NCBI GenBank assembly: GCA_963682175.1
Contig: OY821772.1
Location: 49,374,925 to 49,438,924 of the forward strand
Length of the DNA: 64,000 nucleotides
Direction of reading: 5' to 3'
DNA from: Triglochin maritima
Lineage: Eukaryota; Streptophyta; Magnoliopsida; Alismatales; Juncaginaceae
The notes under the pieces are model-generated. The model had not been told where the DNA came from, searched no databases, and saw nothing but the letters and a program-made list of their open reading frames with translations. Of this stretch, positions 22,653 to 35,250 are shown in pieces (positions within the stretch are counted from its first letter, which is position 1; each line of letters starts with the position of its first letter). The translations under genes were made by a program, and so were the position numbers.

Positions 22653-25146
22653 GGGATTTCATCAATCATTGGGTTTTTTTCTTTCCAACTTTGTATCTTA
22701 CGTTTTATAGAAGTCATTTGTTTTGTTGTAGTGGAGTTAACTGATATGTATTGTCTCGGTGTGTGAAATGAGGAATTTATTTGATATACATTTAGCCCCA
22801 ATGGGCAATGGCTTTCAATTCTGCTCAAACAAAAAAGGTTATTTTCAAGCATTGACCTTAACAGATGGTTGACCTGTGATAATATGAAATGTATTGCGTC
22901 ATATTCCGTACACATCACTTTTTTTGGAGTATAGTACATGTTCCCTACAAAATCACCGTATCAGCACGAGTAGAATTGCGCAATTTCCTTTGTAGACAAC
23001 GCATATATTAGATCTTTCCAGCGGGACGCACAAGCATCTCTTAAAATTACTTGGGTTGCTAACTCTCAGGTCTCGGGTTTGCAGGACGAAGAAGCCCGTG
23101 CCACACTACATGTCATTTCTAAACATACAGAAACCGCATATATTATTATTCAAATAAGTAATTTTGTAATTGCAAGAAGAGTTATTGCAGCTTTAGGTGA
23201 AGTTTATCGACAAAATTTTAAATGGAACAAAGCTGAATTTGATTTCGGATAATATCGAAATTCCAATTTGAATTTGAATTAGGACACCTTAATTCACTTT
23301 GGATACAATTTGAGATTCGGTAACAAGTCTTGGATTGGATGTTGGAATTCAAATATACCGTCCTTGAGCCGAATATATACGTTTGCATCCCTAGTGTGGG
23401 ATCCACTTTGTTTAAAATTGTTGGTTTTATATTTTGCATACCAAGACAGACCAAAATACAAATGAGTTCAGATGGATCCCACTCAGAGAGAGGATCGTGC
23501 TCGTAACGATATTTTTAAGCGCTTAACACTAATATATTTGCGGTATGTATATTTTGGTGGGGGAATCATCACGCTGATTAACTGTGTCAAATTTTTGGTT
23601 TCACAGCTTCGGCGCAATCATTCTCAAAACTAAAAAAGAAAAGGTTTCTCTGTAGAACTCCCATAAAAAAATTCTTTCCTGAGATTGCAAGTTTGTACCT
23701 ACCGGTTTCAGTGTGACATCCACAATTGGAACTTTTAATCTTAGGTTCAAGGAATATTCCAAGTGTGAACTTGTTAGGACCTTTGATGTTTCTTACAGGA
23801 AAATGATGAATAAACCAAATAAAACTCAAACCAGACAATTTACCGGACATCTAGCAAGCACACTGCACACAAGCAATCAATCAAATAAAAACAAACACAA
23901 GATCAGATTTACTTGCAAACCCAAATCGGAAAAAACTACGACAGAAACCGTCGGGCTTAATTAGAAGAACGATTAGAATACAAGAAGAATGAAACTAAAG
24001 ATTATTTGGTCAGATCAGATTGGGAGTTGAATGATTCTCCAAATCCAAAACCATAAACTTATAGTGACTAAACCTACCTCTCTCTTTTGGTGCTTCTCTT
24101 TTCAACCGAGATTTCAACATTTTGTATCCAAACAAAAGTGTATTTACAAGTGAAGTTTAGGGCAAACATTAACAATACCCAAAATAGCCTCACATTATTC
24201 TCAAGACGTCTTTCTAACACAACTAACTTAGCTTGACACAATTTTTGCAATATTCGCGTAAAAATGTAAAATACAATGCATTTTTAAGAATTTTTCACCG
24301 TGGGATAACTCCTAATTTTTGCCCTTCCGTCAGCCACATTTAAGGAAATCTATTTTTTCATCATGGAATTTAGGAATATAACAGACGAGAGAATGATCAT
24401 AGGTAAATAGGAAATTCAAAAGTAAAAATTAATCATCTCAACTTTTCAATTCCATCAAAGTTCATACACTTGTTTTTATATTTGAAAAGCAGTTTATACA
24501 CTTACGCTGTATGCTTAATTACTCTAGTAACAAGCAAGCTACTACTAGCCTTATTGTGTAAAACCCATACCTGGTACATCGCGTACAAACAGGGTATATT
24601 ACAGAGTCCAACAAGTAACAACAGAACTGGGTTATTAGTTATTGCACAGAAGTCATGCTATTACAACGATCTTCGAGGGTTAGAAAGATTTATTACCTAT
24701 TGATGGCTAAGGTAAGGGTTAAAAGAGCATGGATATCACCAATTTAATCAACAATCAATGACCACAGGGTGATATTTGACAAACAAGGATCTCTCTACAA
24801 GATATTATGGGCACTAAATAAAAAAAGGACAAGTGGACAACTATCCATGACTGTCTGTGTAAAGCTTACCAGTGCAAAAGGAGCCCTCCCAAAGACTTGG
24901 AACTAACAAGGGTAGAAGAATTTCTGCAGATTAGGCTGTCCAATTTCCCTTGCACTAACAAATGTCTTCAATAAAGATAGCCATTTTAAATGAGCACATC
25001 ACGATCTGCAACTTGGAACAAGTACAGTTTCATCCTTCTAGGCAATGAAATTGCCTTCCAATTGCTGAGAACTTTCTCTCAAACCCTGGAGTAGTTTACC
25101 TGCCAGTAAAAGAGATTATAGGCCAATATAGAAAGATTGAAATATT
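22653..25146. other. Intergenic stretch between convergent genes
   Basis: Holds the 3' flank of the phosphate transporter and, on the other strand, that of the METTL17-like gene. No convincing exon or transposon terminus. Open frames are short and low-information. Confidence 0.6.
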
Positions 25147-28100
25147 CTACTCTGCTTGATTGCCACATGGCCACAGGTCCCCCCAAAGTGACTTGCGAGC
25201 TTGCAAGTGAAGAGAGGGATTCACTCTTTTTGTAAGCACAACACGATCAAATGTGCCGGCTGAACAATCACGGTTGGAACATCGGCAGACATTCATCTCT
25301 ACCAACTTCCCCCTACGCACTGGTGCATGTACAATCCTCCCCCATCCACCTCCTAGATCTGCCTGGACTGCATCCTCAGTATCAATTGCTTCTCTGAACT
25401 CATCATCTGTATCAGCTTCTGAATTGTCGGATGGAAATGGCACCAGTTTGTCTTCAAAAACGGCTGGTTCGTCATCTTCTAACTCCATTGCCTCATCTGA
25501 AGCAATGGTCAATGATAAGCTGATATATTCAATTATCACAATCACTCAACGACCATACCATGGAAATTAACACAACATATCTACCATGATCAATGATTTG
25601 ATCTTCAGCGATCCGTTTAGCTTCTTTCTGTTCTTGCAAGGACTTGAATTTCAACCCATCTAGTGGCCAAGCTTCCCTGATCAGAAAGCAAGATCGGTTA
25701 ACTATAGTCATACAAATCAAATTTATCATTATTTCTTTTGATTAGAGATGAACAAACTTACTGAGGTCGAGTTCCACGCCTTATGGCAACAAAGCAAAAT
25801 TTCTCATCCTCAAAACCACGTAATGACCGTCCCTTGAATCCCTGTGGAGCACAAAAGAGAATTTATTTATGAGAAAAGGTTCGTACACTTCAGATTGAGC
25901 ACAAAGATCCATATAAATGTCTAAACCATTTCAAAAGGAAAAATTAAACGAAGTAATAGATATAACATGAAAAAGAATCAGGGACCAACATCTAAGACAG
26001 ATATTTGAAATTGTATCTATGTTGTTATCTTATGTAAGAACATGTAATAATTGAAAATCTGATCAAATTGAGTCATGAAAATTATGAGTTCTTTCTTCTT
26101 CTTTTAAGGGCATACTTTGTAGGCACGTTGGACTGATGTTCTCTCCAAGCGCTGGACAAAATGGCAATATTTTGTTGTGCTCTCCAGTGGGCAGCATCCA
26201 TCATGAGGACACTGCAATGGGACCAATTAGTAGAAGTGTACAACAGTTGTGTGGATAAAATGCATGATAACGGTAGAACTAAGACAATAATTCAGGACTC
26301 ACAGGAGCAACAACAAATGCTGCACTCTTTGACATTGACTTGTCTGCAGCAACAGTAATTACGTCACCAGCATCCCCATTTGAATTGGTCTTCATCTTTC
26401 GACATTTCTGGATGAATCAGTTATTAAGTGTGTCAAGCAGGTCAGGCATGAAACAGCACCAGAATACTAGGTATTAGCAAATACCTTGAACCTAGGCTTC
26501 AAACAAATAGCTAATAGGAACTTAGAATTTGAAAGGAAAAAAATCACCAAGAAGAAGAATAAGTCAAGACTTTGAAAGTACATACCCTCTTAGTCATCCA
26601 TAAAATATGGGAGCGCATTTGAGAAATAATTTTGAAGCCCTGCGGGGTTCCCGGCTCAACCAGAACCTAGAAAAAACATTCAGAAAAAGAATTGAAAACG
26701 TATGTTTCCTCAATATGCCATGGTGTTCAGCAATTGCCAGGAGAAACATATTTAGAATCCTAACGATATCCAGAACATACCAAGAGAAAGGCTGTTTTTC
26801 GTAACTTTACAACAACAACAAAGTCTTTAATCACAAACTAGTTGGGGTAGACTACAAATGAAACTCTAAGGAGTCGCACTTCAGGCACGTGAATCACTTT
26901 CTTCCACGTATTTCTATCCAATGCAAATTCCCGAGGAACATTTCAATCTTTTAAATCTCTTTCGACCGTTTCCTCCTAAGTCAATCGTGGTCTACTTCTT
27001 CCTCTTTTTATGTCTTCGATCCGATTCAATACCCCTCTTCTTATAGGTGTCTCCATAGGTATTCTTTGTATATGTCCAAACCATCTCGGTCTGTGTTGGA
27101 TAACTTTCTCTTCCATTGGAGTAACTCAAACTCTCTCACGAATGTCTTCATTTCTAATCTGATTCATTCGCGTATGGCCACACATCCACCTCAATATCCT
27201 CATTTCAGATACACACATCTTTTGTATATGTTGTCTTTTAATGGCCCAACATTCCGCACAATATAGCATTGCAGGTTTTATTGCGGTTCTATAAAATTTT
27301 CCTTTTAACTTAAGTGTAATTTTCTTCACATAAGACACCTGAGGTTTGTCGTCATTTCATCCATCATGTTCTAATCCTATGGTTAACATCTTCATCGATC
27401 TCCCCATCGTTTTACGTCTTCGATCTGATTCAATACTCATCTTCTTATAAGTGTCTTCATAGGTCTTCTTTGTACATGTTCAAACCATCTCAGTCTGTAT
27501 TGTATAACTTTCTCTTCCATTGGAGCAACTTCAACTCTCTCACGAATGTTTTCATTTCTAATCTGATTCATTCGCGTATGGTCACACATCCACCTCAACA
27601 TCCTCATTCAGATACACTCATCTTTTGTATATGTTGTTTTTTAATGGCCCAACATTCCGCACCATATAGCATTGCAAGTCTTATTACGGTTCTATAAAAT
27701 TTTCCTTTTAACTTAAGTGAAATTTTCTTGTCACATAAGACACCTAAGGTTTGTCGTCATTTCATCCATCCTGCTCTAATCCTATGGTTAACATCTTCAT
27801 AACTTTAGTGAAGGTAAATTATTAATGGTGGATTGCAAGTGTCAAGCCTTTCCCATCCCAAGAACATGCATTTTATATCAAGAAGGTAGTATTCAAAACT
27901 CCAAGTACTTAGACAATGCCAAAACAATCACACAAAAGAATATAAAAAGATGAAAGGTGGAGAAAATGAAATATCATTGCATACCAGGACATCACTAGTA
28001 AGATCCCAAAGTTGACGAACTATGGTAATTCGGTCAGACACGGAAGGTATCTCTCCAAGGGCATAAGACTCCAATGCCAAAAAAGATGTGATAGGATTAG

Positions 28101-31100
28101 TTAACCCAATAAAATTCTACTAGATGATCATAATATGAAATATCAGAAATAATTATCAAACAAATAAATTTATAATAAACAACATGGACAATACAATATC
28201 AGCATGTCCATCTAGATGTTGTAAATGGCATATCGATACATACTCATGTTGGGTTTCCATGTGGGCACATAGACTAACATGAAACCGGTACACAATCCTA
28301 ACATGTTTATTTGATGGGTAGATTGTTCATTCACCAGATTTGTTTCAAACATGTTAACTGAACAATATACCTTGAACGCCAAGTAAAACATAGATATTCC
28401 ATAAGACTAGACACTTGACATCATATTTGTTGTATTTACAAAATCATGTCAGGTTAAGAAATTTTATAGTTATAAGGATGAAAAATCATTGAGTAGGCAA
28501 GTTTTGGAAATAAGAATGGGACTGTGGTAGGATGTTGATCAGCATGACATGTCAAGTACAGTAAGGGAGTCAGTGGGTAGTGAAAGGTAGGAATTAATTT
28601 AGAAGAATCTGGGGTTTATTTATTGTGTTATCTGTCATAGAGTAAACGTGCTTACGATTTGTTTGGCTTGGATACTATAAGTAATTTATTCAGACATCCT
28701 TCTTTGGTATCTCGGACTTACTAGCTGTAAAAAGAAGAATGTAAATTGGTTCTTAATTTCTTTAATTGTGTCATTCATGTGTACAGGTGAGAAAATTGCT
28801 CCCACCATATTATCAGTTTGTCATTTACACAAGTTTATGTGTTGACAAGTAGATCCAAAGCAGCTAACTTCATGCTAGGTAGAAAAATAAATTAAGAAGC
28901 ACAAACACGAATTGGTAATGGGAGCATGACATGATAAAGACAGCCTTGAGCACTATTGACAGCCTACAGTCGCTCTTTGAAATTCCATTAGAACCCTCAT
29001 GCCTCCCAACTTCGTATTGCAACCACTCATTTTACATTCAATGGAAATTATTCATATTATTTTTAAAAATTGATAACCAACATCAAGGCATAGGACAAGA
29101 TGATATACAAGTTCTGACTCAATACAGGCAGATTACCCATCTTAATCCAATTAGGTTTTAGCATCCAAAGGATTATTCTATTCAATTGTGTAATCTTATA
29201 TAACTTGATATCAATGCCAGAGACTCAAGTCATCCAGATAATACAAGATAACTAAACAAAAGCATAATAAATTTAAAACTTACTGAAATTACTAGGTCGT
29301 GTTTCCTTCCTAGCTTCCCAAGCTTTTTATTTAATGATTGAAGACTATCAAAACTTTGGATGAGCGGTAAGTTCTTCAAACCTGCTCAATAGAAAATAGA
29401 TATAAACTCGTAGGAATAATTATTTGGCAGACTCAAACACATTAGACTTCAAAAGAATCATATATAGAAGTGAACAGTTTGAAAAAAAATAGATCCATTC
29501 TGCAAGATCCAGCGGGAGGACGCCCTATCAATGACGCTTGGTTAAGTGTCGGTAACTTAAGAGAGGAGTTCTAAGAGGTGTAAGGTCTAAAGTTGGTAAG
29601 AGTATTATAAATTTATAATCTAAGGAGTGTTTGGCATGGAGCATGACTAAGCTATGATATTGTTTGACTGAGATACCCCCAATGTTCTACAGTTCTACTA
29701 GCATCGATTCAAAATTTAGGAACAGTAATGATAAAAATGGGATAGTTCAACTTATCGAAACCTAATCCAAAAAGTAACAAGTTTTGGTTCAATATGATGG
29801 AATTCGGGTTCCAACAAGTAAATATGTCAACCATTGGATCCAATTTGTAAACAAATTGTTCGGCTTAACCCACATGAAATTGGGAGAGATTTAAAAGATG
29901 TAAACCCAATTAGGGGTTATGCAATACATCTCTAAACCTCCTACATTTCCACCATTCTCAGAACCCAAGATAGAAGAACAATGTGTCTACTCACTTGGAA
30001 ATTTTGTCCACTAGGTTGATCCCTCCCATTGTTTGCATGCGCCACACGTTGATGTTTCTCATCACAACCAAGAAGAGAAGGAACTAAACTAATTATGCAA
30101 TCAATAATTTTTCTAGTGATTCTCCTAAGCATTCATGTTCCCATCTCTTATTATTTCATTTCTACTAATTTATATAGTTCACTTTAGGACTTCTTGTAAT
30201 CTTTAGTTATCAAATTTCTAACTACAAAAAAAATCTTCATATAAAATTGTAAGAATTCAATTTGTTTAGGTTGTGGTCGGATGCAGTAGTTAACGTGGGA
30301 TTGCACTTTAACTTGGCAACCTGAAGTGTCTCATTTGAAAATGACGTGTTCCGATGCTCTATAGTTTAATTCTATTCTTTGAGATACTTTGGAAATTTCA
30401 CATGGCATGATTTTAATTTTGGCAATTCAAATCAATGCAAAAGGCTAATACTACATCCGAAAATATGTCCATTTGTATATGCTTCTATGGTCTAGACAAG
30501 ATATTAAACTTCATGTGGACTATAATAAACATTACCAATGCAACAGCATGTAACAATTTTAACTACCATTATTTTGATGTGACATAATCATCCAAACAAG
30601 GAAACAACAAACCAAGTCATTACAAATGTTGGATTTGTCAATCCCGTCACTTGGAAATATTATTAGATTTTCAGATAACACATCCAGACACAACCTTAGG
30701 GAACTCTTAGTTAATGCTTTTGTGACAACTGAGATGCACCTCGCTCCCATAACCAATTGTTTATTAGCCAAAATAGTCAACATAATTTCTACAGAAAATC
30801 TAGTTGCGTACCTTGCAAAAGGCTCTGTCCAGCTCGTTGCATATCTTGAGATGGTTCGACCAAATTCATCTGCTCTAGAGACCGGGGCCACACTTGCCTC
30901 ACAGCCCTGGGAAGTAAGGAGCACAAAACAAAACACCCTACATCACCACAAACAGCAGCACTTGCCAAACTCAAGCAACGAAAGCCATCACATCCAACTA
31001 TGAATAGGGGGAAAACAATTTGATGATCAAAATCATACCACTCACCACATCCCTGTGCCAGGACCAGCCCCGAAGTCCAGAACCCGTCCTGGGGAGAAGT

Positions 31101-31798
31101 CTGGCAGACGCCTTCTAACCTATAAATCACCAAAAGAATGAGGACCGAAACGAATTTCAATGTGCATCACAGTAGTCTACATTCCTACCAAATTCAGGGT
31201 AAACATCACAACAATAGACAATTTGAGTGAATTTAACATCACAATAACCTACAAGATCGACAATTCAAGTGAATTTGAGAAAATCATGACAATCATCCAT
31301 GATCCAACAATCAGTAACCAAAAAAATTACTCCGAAATTCTAAATCTTCGTCTCTCACCTCCCTGAGAACACGATGGCAAGCTGAGAAGACGGCCGGCAT
31401 GCGCGCCGCAACATAAGCCACAGTCTCATCATCCCCATACTTCAACCCGATATCCCCGTACTCGGACCTTACCTTCCACCTCCCCGACTGGACAGCGGTC
31501 GATCCAGCGGGGTCCTCAACGAGGTCGCGGGCGGAGGAGAGGGCGAGGTTGGCGGGCTTGAGGCCGTGTAAGGACTCGGAGAGGCGAAGCACGTTCCGAC
31601 GCGTGTGCGGGCTCTGGCGCTCTGCGGGAAGAGAAGATGGTGAGGGGCGGGGAAGTGGAAGAGAGAGGGAAGGTGGGGACCACCTCGGAGGTAGCGCTTG
31701 ATTGCGCGGCGGAGGCGGAGGGGGATCACGAGGACGCCCTGGGATTGCTTCGCGGCGGAGCGGAGGTTTTCCGGCGTGAAGGGGCTTCGAGACGCCAT
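25147..31798 (-). CDS. METTL17/Rsm22-like mitochondrial ribosome assembly protein
   Basis: Twelve exons, all GT-AG and in phase: 31798-31684, 31621-31359, 31119-31046, 30906-30812, 29381-29284, 28068-27985, 26666-26586, 26407-26303, 26211-26116, 25841-25762, 25676-25585, 25496-25147. They give 510 residues. The SAM-binding-like motif VLDFGAGPGTGMWAV is at about residues 139-153. It is followed by NLVEPSQDMQ, LGEIPSVSDR and the VLVEPGTPQG motif. Four cysteines (306, 312, 321 in CPHDGCCPL...YCHF, and 353 in KFCFVA) match the iron-sulfur ligands described for METTL17. The family acts on mitochondrial small-subunit rRNA during ribosome assembly. The N-terminus (MASRSPFTPENL, then an Arg-rich stretch) suits organelle targeting. 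The first intron is only 62 bp. Introns hold a LINE fragment. The start codon is only some 200 bp from a MULE remnant. Confidence 0.95.
26807..27375 (-). mobile_element. RTE-type LINE 3' fragment in METTL17-like intron
   Basis: The minus strand encodes the C-terminal end of an RTE-clade reverse transcriptase: KLKGKFYRTAIKPAMLYCAE, then MRILRWMCGHTR and IRNEDIRE. The 3' tail is the CCCAACTAGTTTGTGATTAAAG plus GTT/TTG repeat type of plant RTE elements (seen as 'caacaacaacaaag' at 26809). It is 5'-truncated, as LINE insertions usually are. It lies between exons 6 and 7. Confidence 0.85.
27376..27810 (-). mobile_element. Second, tandem partial copy of the same RTE LINE segment
   Basis: Positions about 27410-27800 repeat 27010-27395 with a few per cent divergence, from the 'tacgtcttcgatctgattcaat' leader through the 'gacacctaaggtttgtcgtc' end. 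The copy lacks the 3' tail. The head-to-tail arrangement points to local duplication of part of the fragment and not to a second full insertion. Confidence 0.8.
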
Positions 31799-33032
31799 TT
31801 TGGTTTGGTCTCCGCTGCTGCTGCTGTTGCGGTCGGGGTTTTAGCCTTTTAAGGGTGAGGGTTGAGAGTGGCACTACTTTTCTTTCTTTCTTTTATAAGT
31901 GCTAGGTCAAAATTTAGCTATATAGGTGGGTTGTTTAAGGAAATTACTGTTTGTCATCCGATTTTATTTTTAAATCGTTCGTCTAATTATCATTTTATCA
32001 TTCACAATCCATTTAATACTCATTTCATCACGTCTCTTAAACTAAGATTGTCTCAGTTTTTCTCACTTTACCAGTACCAATACCACGACAATGTCTAGCG
32101 AAACGTCTGGATATGGTGAAATAAGTCCAACAAAAAAATTCATCTTGGGCGTCTGTTTAAGTCGTTGCCTAATGGTAGATTACAGGGAGCTTTTTGTAAG
32201 TCCACAAGTATTTCCAACAATCGATGACGCGAATAGATGGGCGAAAGAAGTTTTCATCGGAGTCGGGGTTTTCTGGTAATATCATCATATAAACCACAAA
32301 CAAATAATCAGATGAATTATTATCTGAGATGTGATCGCAGAAATGAAATGGGTTCTCGGGATATGGATATTGCAGTACGGAAGAACACAAAAATAAAGGG
32401 TTGTGATTGTCGTTTTTTGATAAAGGTCGTCGAGCGACGGGAGCGTGATGGATGTGTCGTAGTTTCTAATAGTACTCATGTTCAGCACAACCACTGACTT
32501 GCAGTTTATCCAGATGGTCACCGACAGATCAGCGGTCTTGGTCCTGGGGCAAAGAAAATTGTTCGTAGTATGACTGAGACATAAGCGAAACCACGTAACA
32601 TCTTGTTGGTAGTAAATGAGAAATTCCCGAAGGATAATCCAAATAAGATACATATTTACAACTTTAGAGAGTACACGAGGAGGATGAAATCTGAAGACAA
32701 GAATCCCACTCAGCAGTTTCTGCATCAGGAAGTGCAGTAGCAGTGCTTGCATTGGATTTTGGTGAATGAAGAAACTAATATCCTCACTCACGTATTTTTG
32801 GCACACCGACGTCAGTTCAGTTGTTGCGTAATCTGCATGGATTCGACGTACAAAACGAACAAGTACAAAATGTCTTTGTTATAGATGGCTGGGGTGACCA
32901 ACAAACATGAACTTCATTATCGGTTATGCGATTATAAAGGATGAGACATGTTGGTTTTTTGGCCTTAATCTATATTTTGATGATTTAATCAACATAATCT
33001 TAATTACAATCAATGTAGAGTAGCACACATTT

Positions 33033-35166
33033 GTATGATTTCATGTTTAATTATACATATATATTTTTCGAATTTTCATGTATAATAAGGATCTATTACA
33101 ATTTTCTTCGATTTATTTATGCATGCATCAGTTTGTTTTAACAACTAGTTTCAAAAACTTATTAAAACAAACACAAAGGGACTCCGAAATTCATACCTAG
33201 AAGTTCTCAAAAACTTCTTGACGTTTCAGAAACGTTGAGGAAGCCAGTCTTCACTTCTCGTTGCGCTGGATGCCTCCGAGTATTCACCGAAACCCTAAAC
33301 AAGGTTGGAGAGAAAGGAGCTAGCCAATCGATCTCCAAACAAGCTTAGAATCTAGCTACAAACCCCTTCCTTAGCCTCTGAGATTTCTCCTTCCAAAGAC
33401 TTAGAAAACTAAGAGAATTTTCGTGGGTTTTAGTAATGAATTAGGAGAGAAAATAATTTCTGAATTGTGTAACCCAATTAGGGAGAATAAGGACCTATTT
33501 ATAGGTTCCAATCTTACTCTTAATCATGGCTATTCTTAAGCCACGGTTTTATGACAATTTCTCTCACAAACTAATTCCATAATGCATTATATGCACCCAC
33601 AAAACGTTTGACCAAATTTGGAGCTAATCCAACCATCGATCAAATTAATCTCTTAATAATCAAAGGCAGAAAATCGACCGCTGTTCGGTTTACCGAGTCC
33701 CACTCGGTTAACCGAATTTGTCACGATCGTTTAACCAAGTACGTGACGGATGACCGAATCTTAAGGAGAAAAATTCTCCTTAACTGATCAGACCCATTCA
33801 CGTCTAAAACCGAGTGCTATTCGGTTAACCGAAAATATCGGAACTTGACATTGTTCGGTCGACCGTTTCTGGTTCGGTACACCGTACCAAAGTTCCAGGC
33901 ACTTTGGTCAAGTTCGGTCAATCAATTACGATTATCCGTTCCACGTTCGGTTGACCGATCCATAGATCCTTCGGTCGACCGAACCATAACGGATTACCGA
34001 ACTTCTACCCGATTTTGCCTATTTCAAATTTTGGATTTATTTCCAACAAAATTTGAACTTAAGGGGGTTTTAGCAAATTCGCAACTTATGCAATGTATTA
34101 TCCTATGCAACAATAAATTATTGCACCCCATAATATATGTATCTCATATGAATTTATCATGACTCTAATTATGTTTATATACAACATAATTGATTTTACT
34201 TGTTCACCACATGTGTCATATTTTCTATGAGAAACCCGACACATCATATGGCCCAAAAATCAAGCTTCTTGTTTCACGGTTTTTGCGGTGTGACCTATGG
34301 GAGGATCTAAACTAAGTTGACAGTGATATTAAGAGCTTAATATCACAAGCTATAAGCGGTATCTTGCTACACATTATAGCTCCCAATTAGTTAGATGTCT
34401 TAATTCTACTCGAACCAAAACCCGATCCATTTAGTGATGGAGTGCACCACTTGTGTCCGTCCCTTGCCTCATGATATTAAGAATACACACAAAGTAGTAT
34501 TGTGCCATCTTTGTATTAGTATTCATTTCTTGATCTCTTTAAGCTAGTTATAAATATGTGACTTAACTCAAATCACATTGTGCACATTATAACTTTGCTT
34601 TATCAAGGGGGCCACTAATATCATCACTCAATTAAGAGGGGCAATGATAATCTTTTGACTAACTATCTTCTCCAACGAAAGTTATACTTAACCAACCAAT
34701 GCCTTTACACTACACTGATCGATAGTTCAAGACACTGATCTAATTAAGTATTTCTTAAGTGATCAGATATAAGTCTCATATCAAAGGACCAAAGACACAG
34801 TAAAATATTAATGACACAGAAACACATTTCTATAATATTTTACTTATTAGGTCTATTCAGTATACAAAAGTAATATTTTCCTCTTTTGCATACCTGTGTT
34901 GTCACTCACTTGTAGAGCTACAATGATCTATGACCAACACGACAATCTTAACTCGGTAATTAATGTTCCATGTTAATTACCATGATTGCGAATATCTTTT
35001 GTTTTATGTAAACCAATATCTTTTAGAGCTCTACGGTTAAGGACCAAGAGCCCCTTCCTTAACACTTCTAAAAGACGAATAACATAAACAAGGAACAAAA
35101 TGATTTCTCGTTCAATTCATAATAATTGATATTTAAAAGTAAAACTTTTAGAACACATTCCCTTCA
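33033..35166 (-). repeat. 3' LTR of the copia element
   Basis: 2,134 bp, TG...CA bordered, long for a copia LTR. It contains a dense GGTNNACC palindrome cluster at about 33680-33990. It ends next to the purine tract at 35167-35180. Confidence 0.95.
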
Positions 35167-35180
35167 ATCTCCCACTTGTT
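35167..35180 (-). promoter_or_regulatory. Polypurine tract
   Basis: On the minus strand AACAAGTGGGAGAT directly precedes the 3' LTR. This is the place and composition of the plus-strand primer in copia elements. Confidence 0.8.
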
Positions 35181-35250
35181 ATTAAAGTTTTCTTTCTCAT
35201 ACATACTCAATGCATAAAACAATAATAACTAGGGTAAACCCCATTACATA

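Noticed and set aside
31311..31874. 187-residue continuous frame starting at 31874 as the METTL17-like first exon
   Set aside because: It reads through a 62-bp GT-AG intron as Pro-rich text. The start at 31798 with splicing restores the expected family sequence.
33845..34162. Open frame repeated almost exactly at 41443-41997
   Set aside because: Both lie inside the copia LTRs, on the strand opposite to the element, and their residues come from the GGTNNACC repeats. They are by-products of the LTR sequence.
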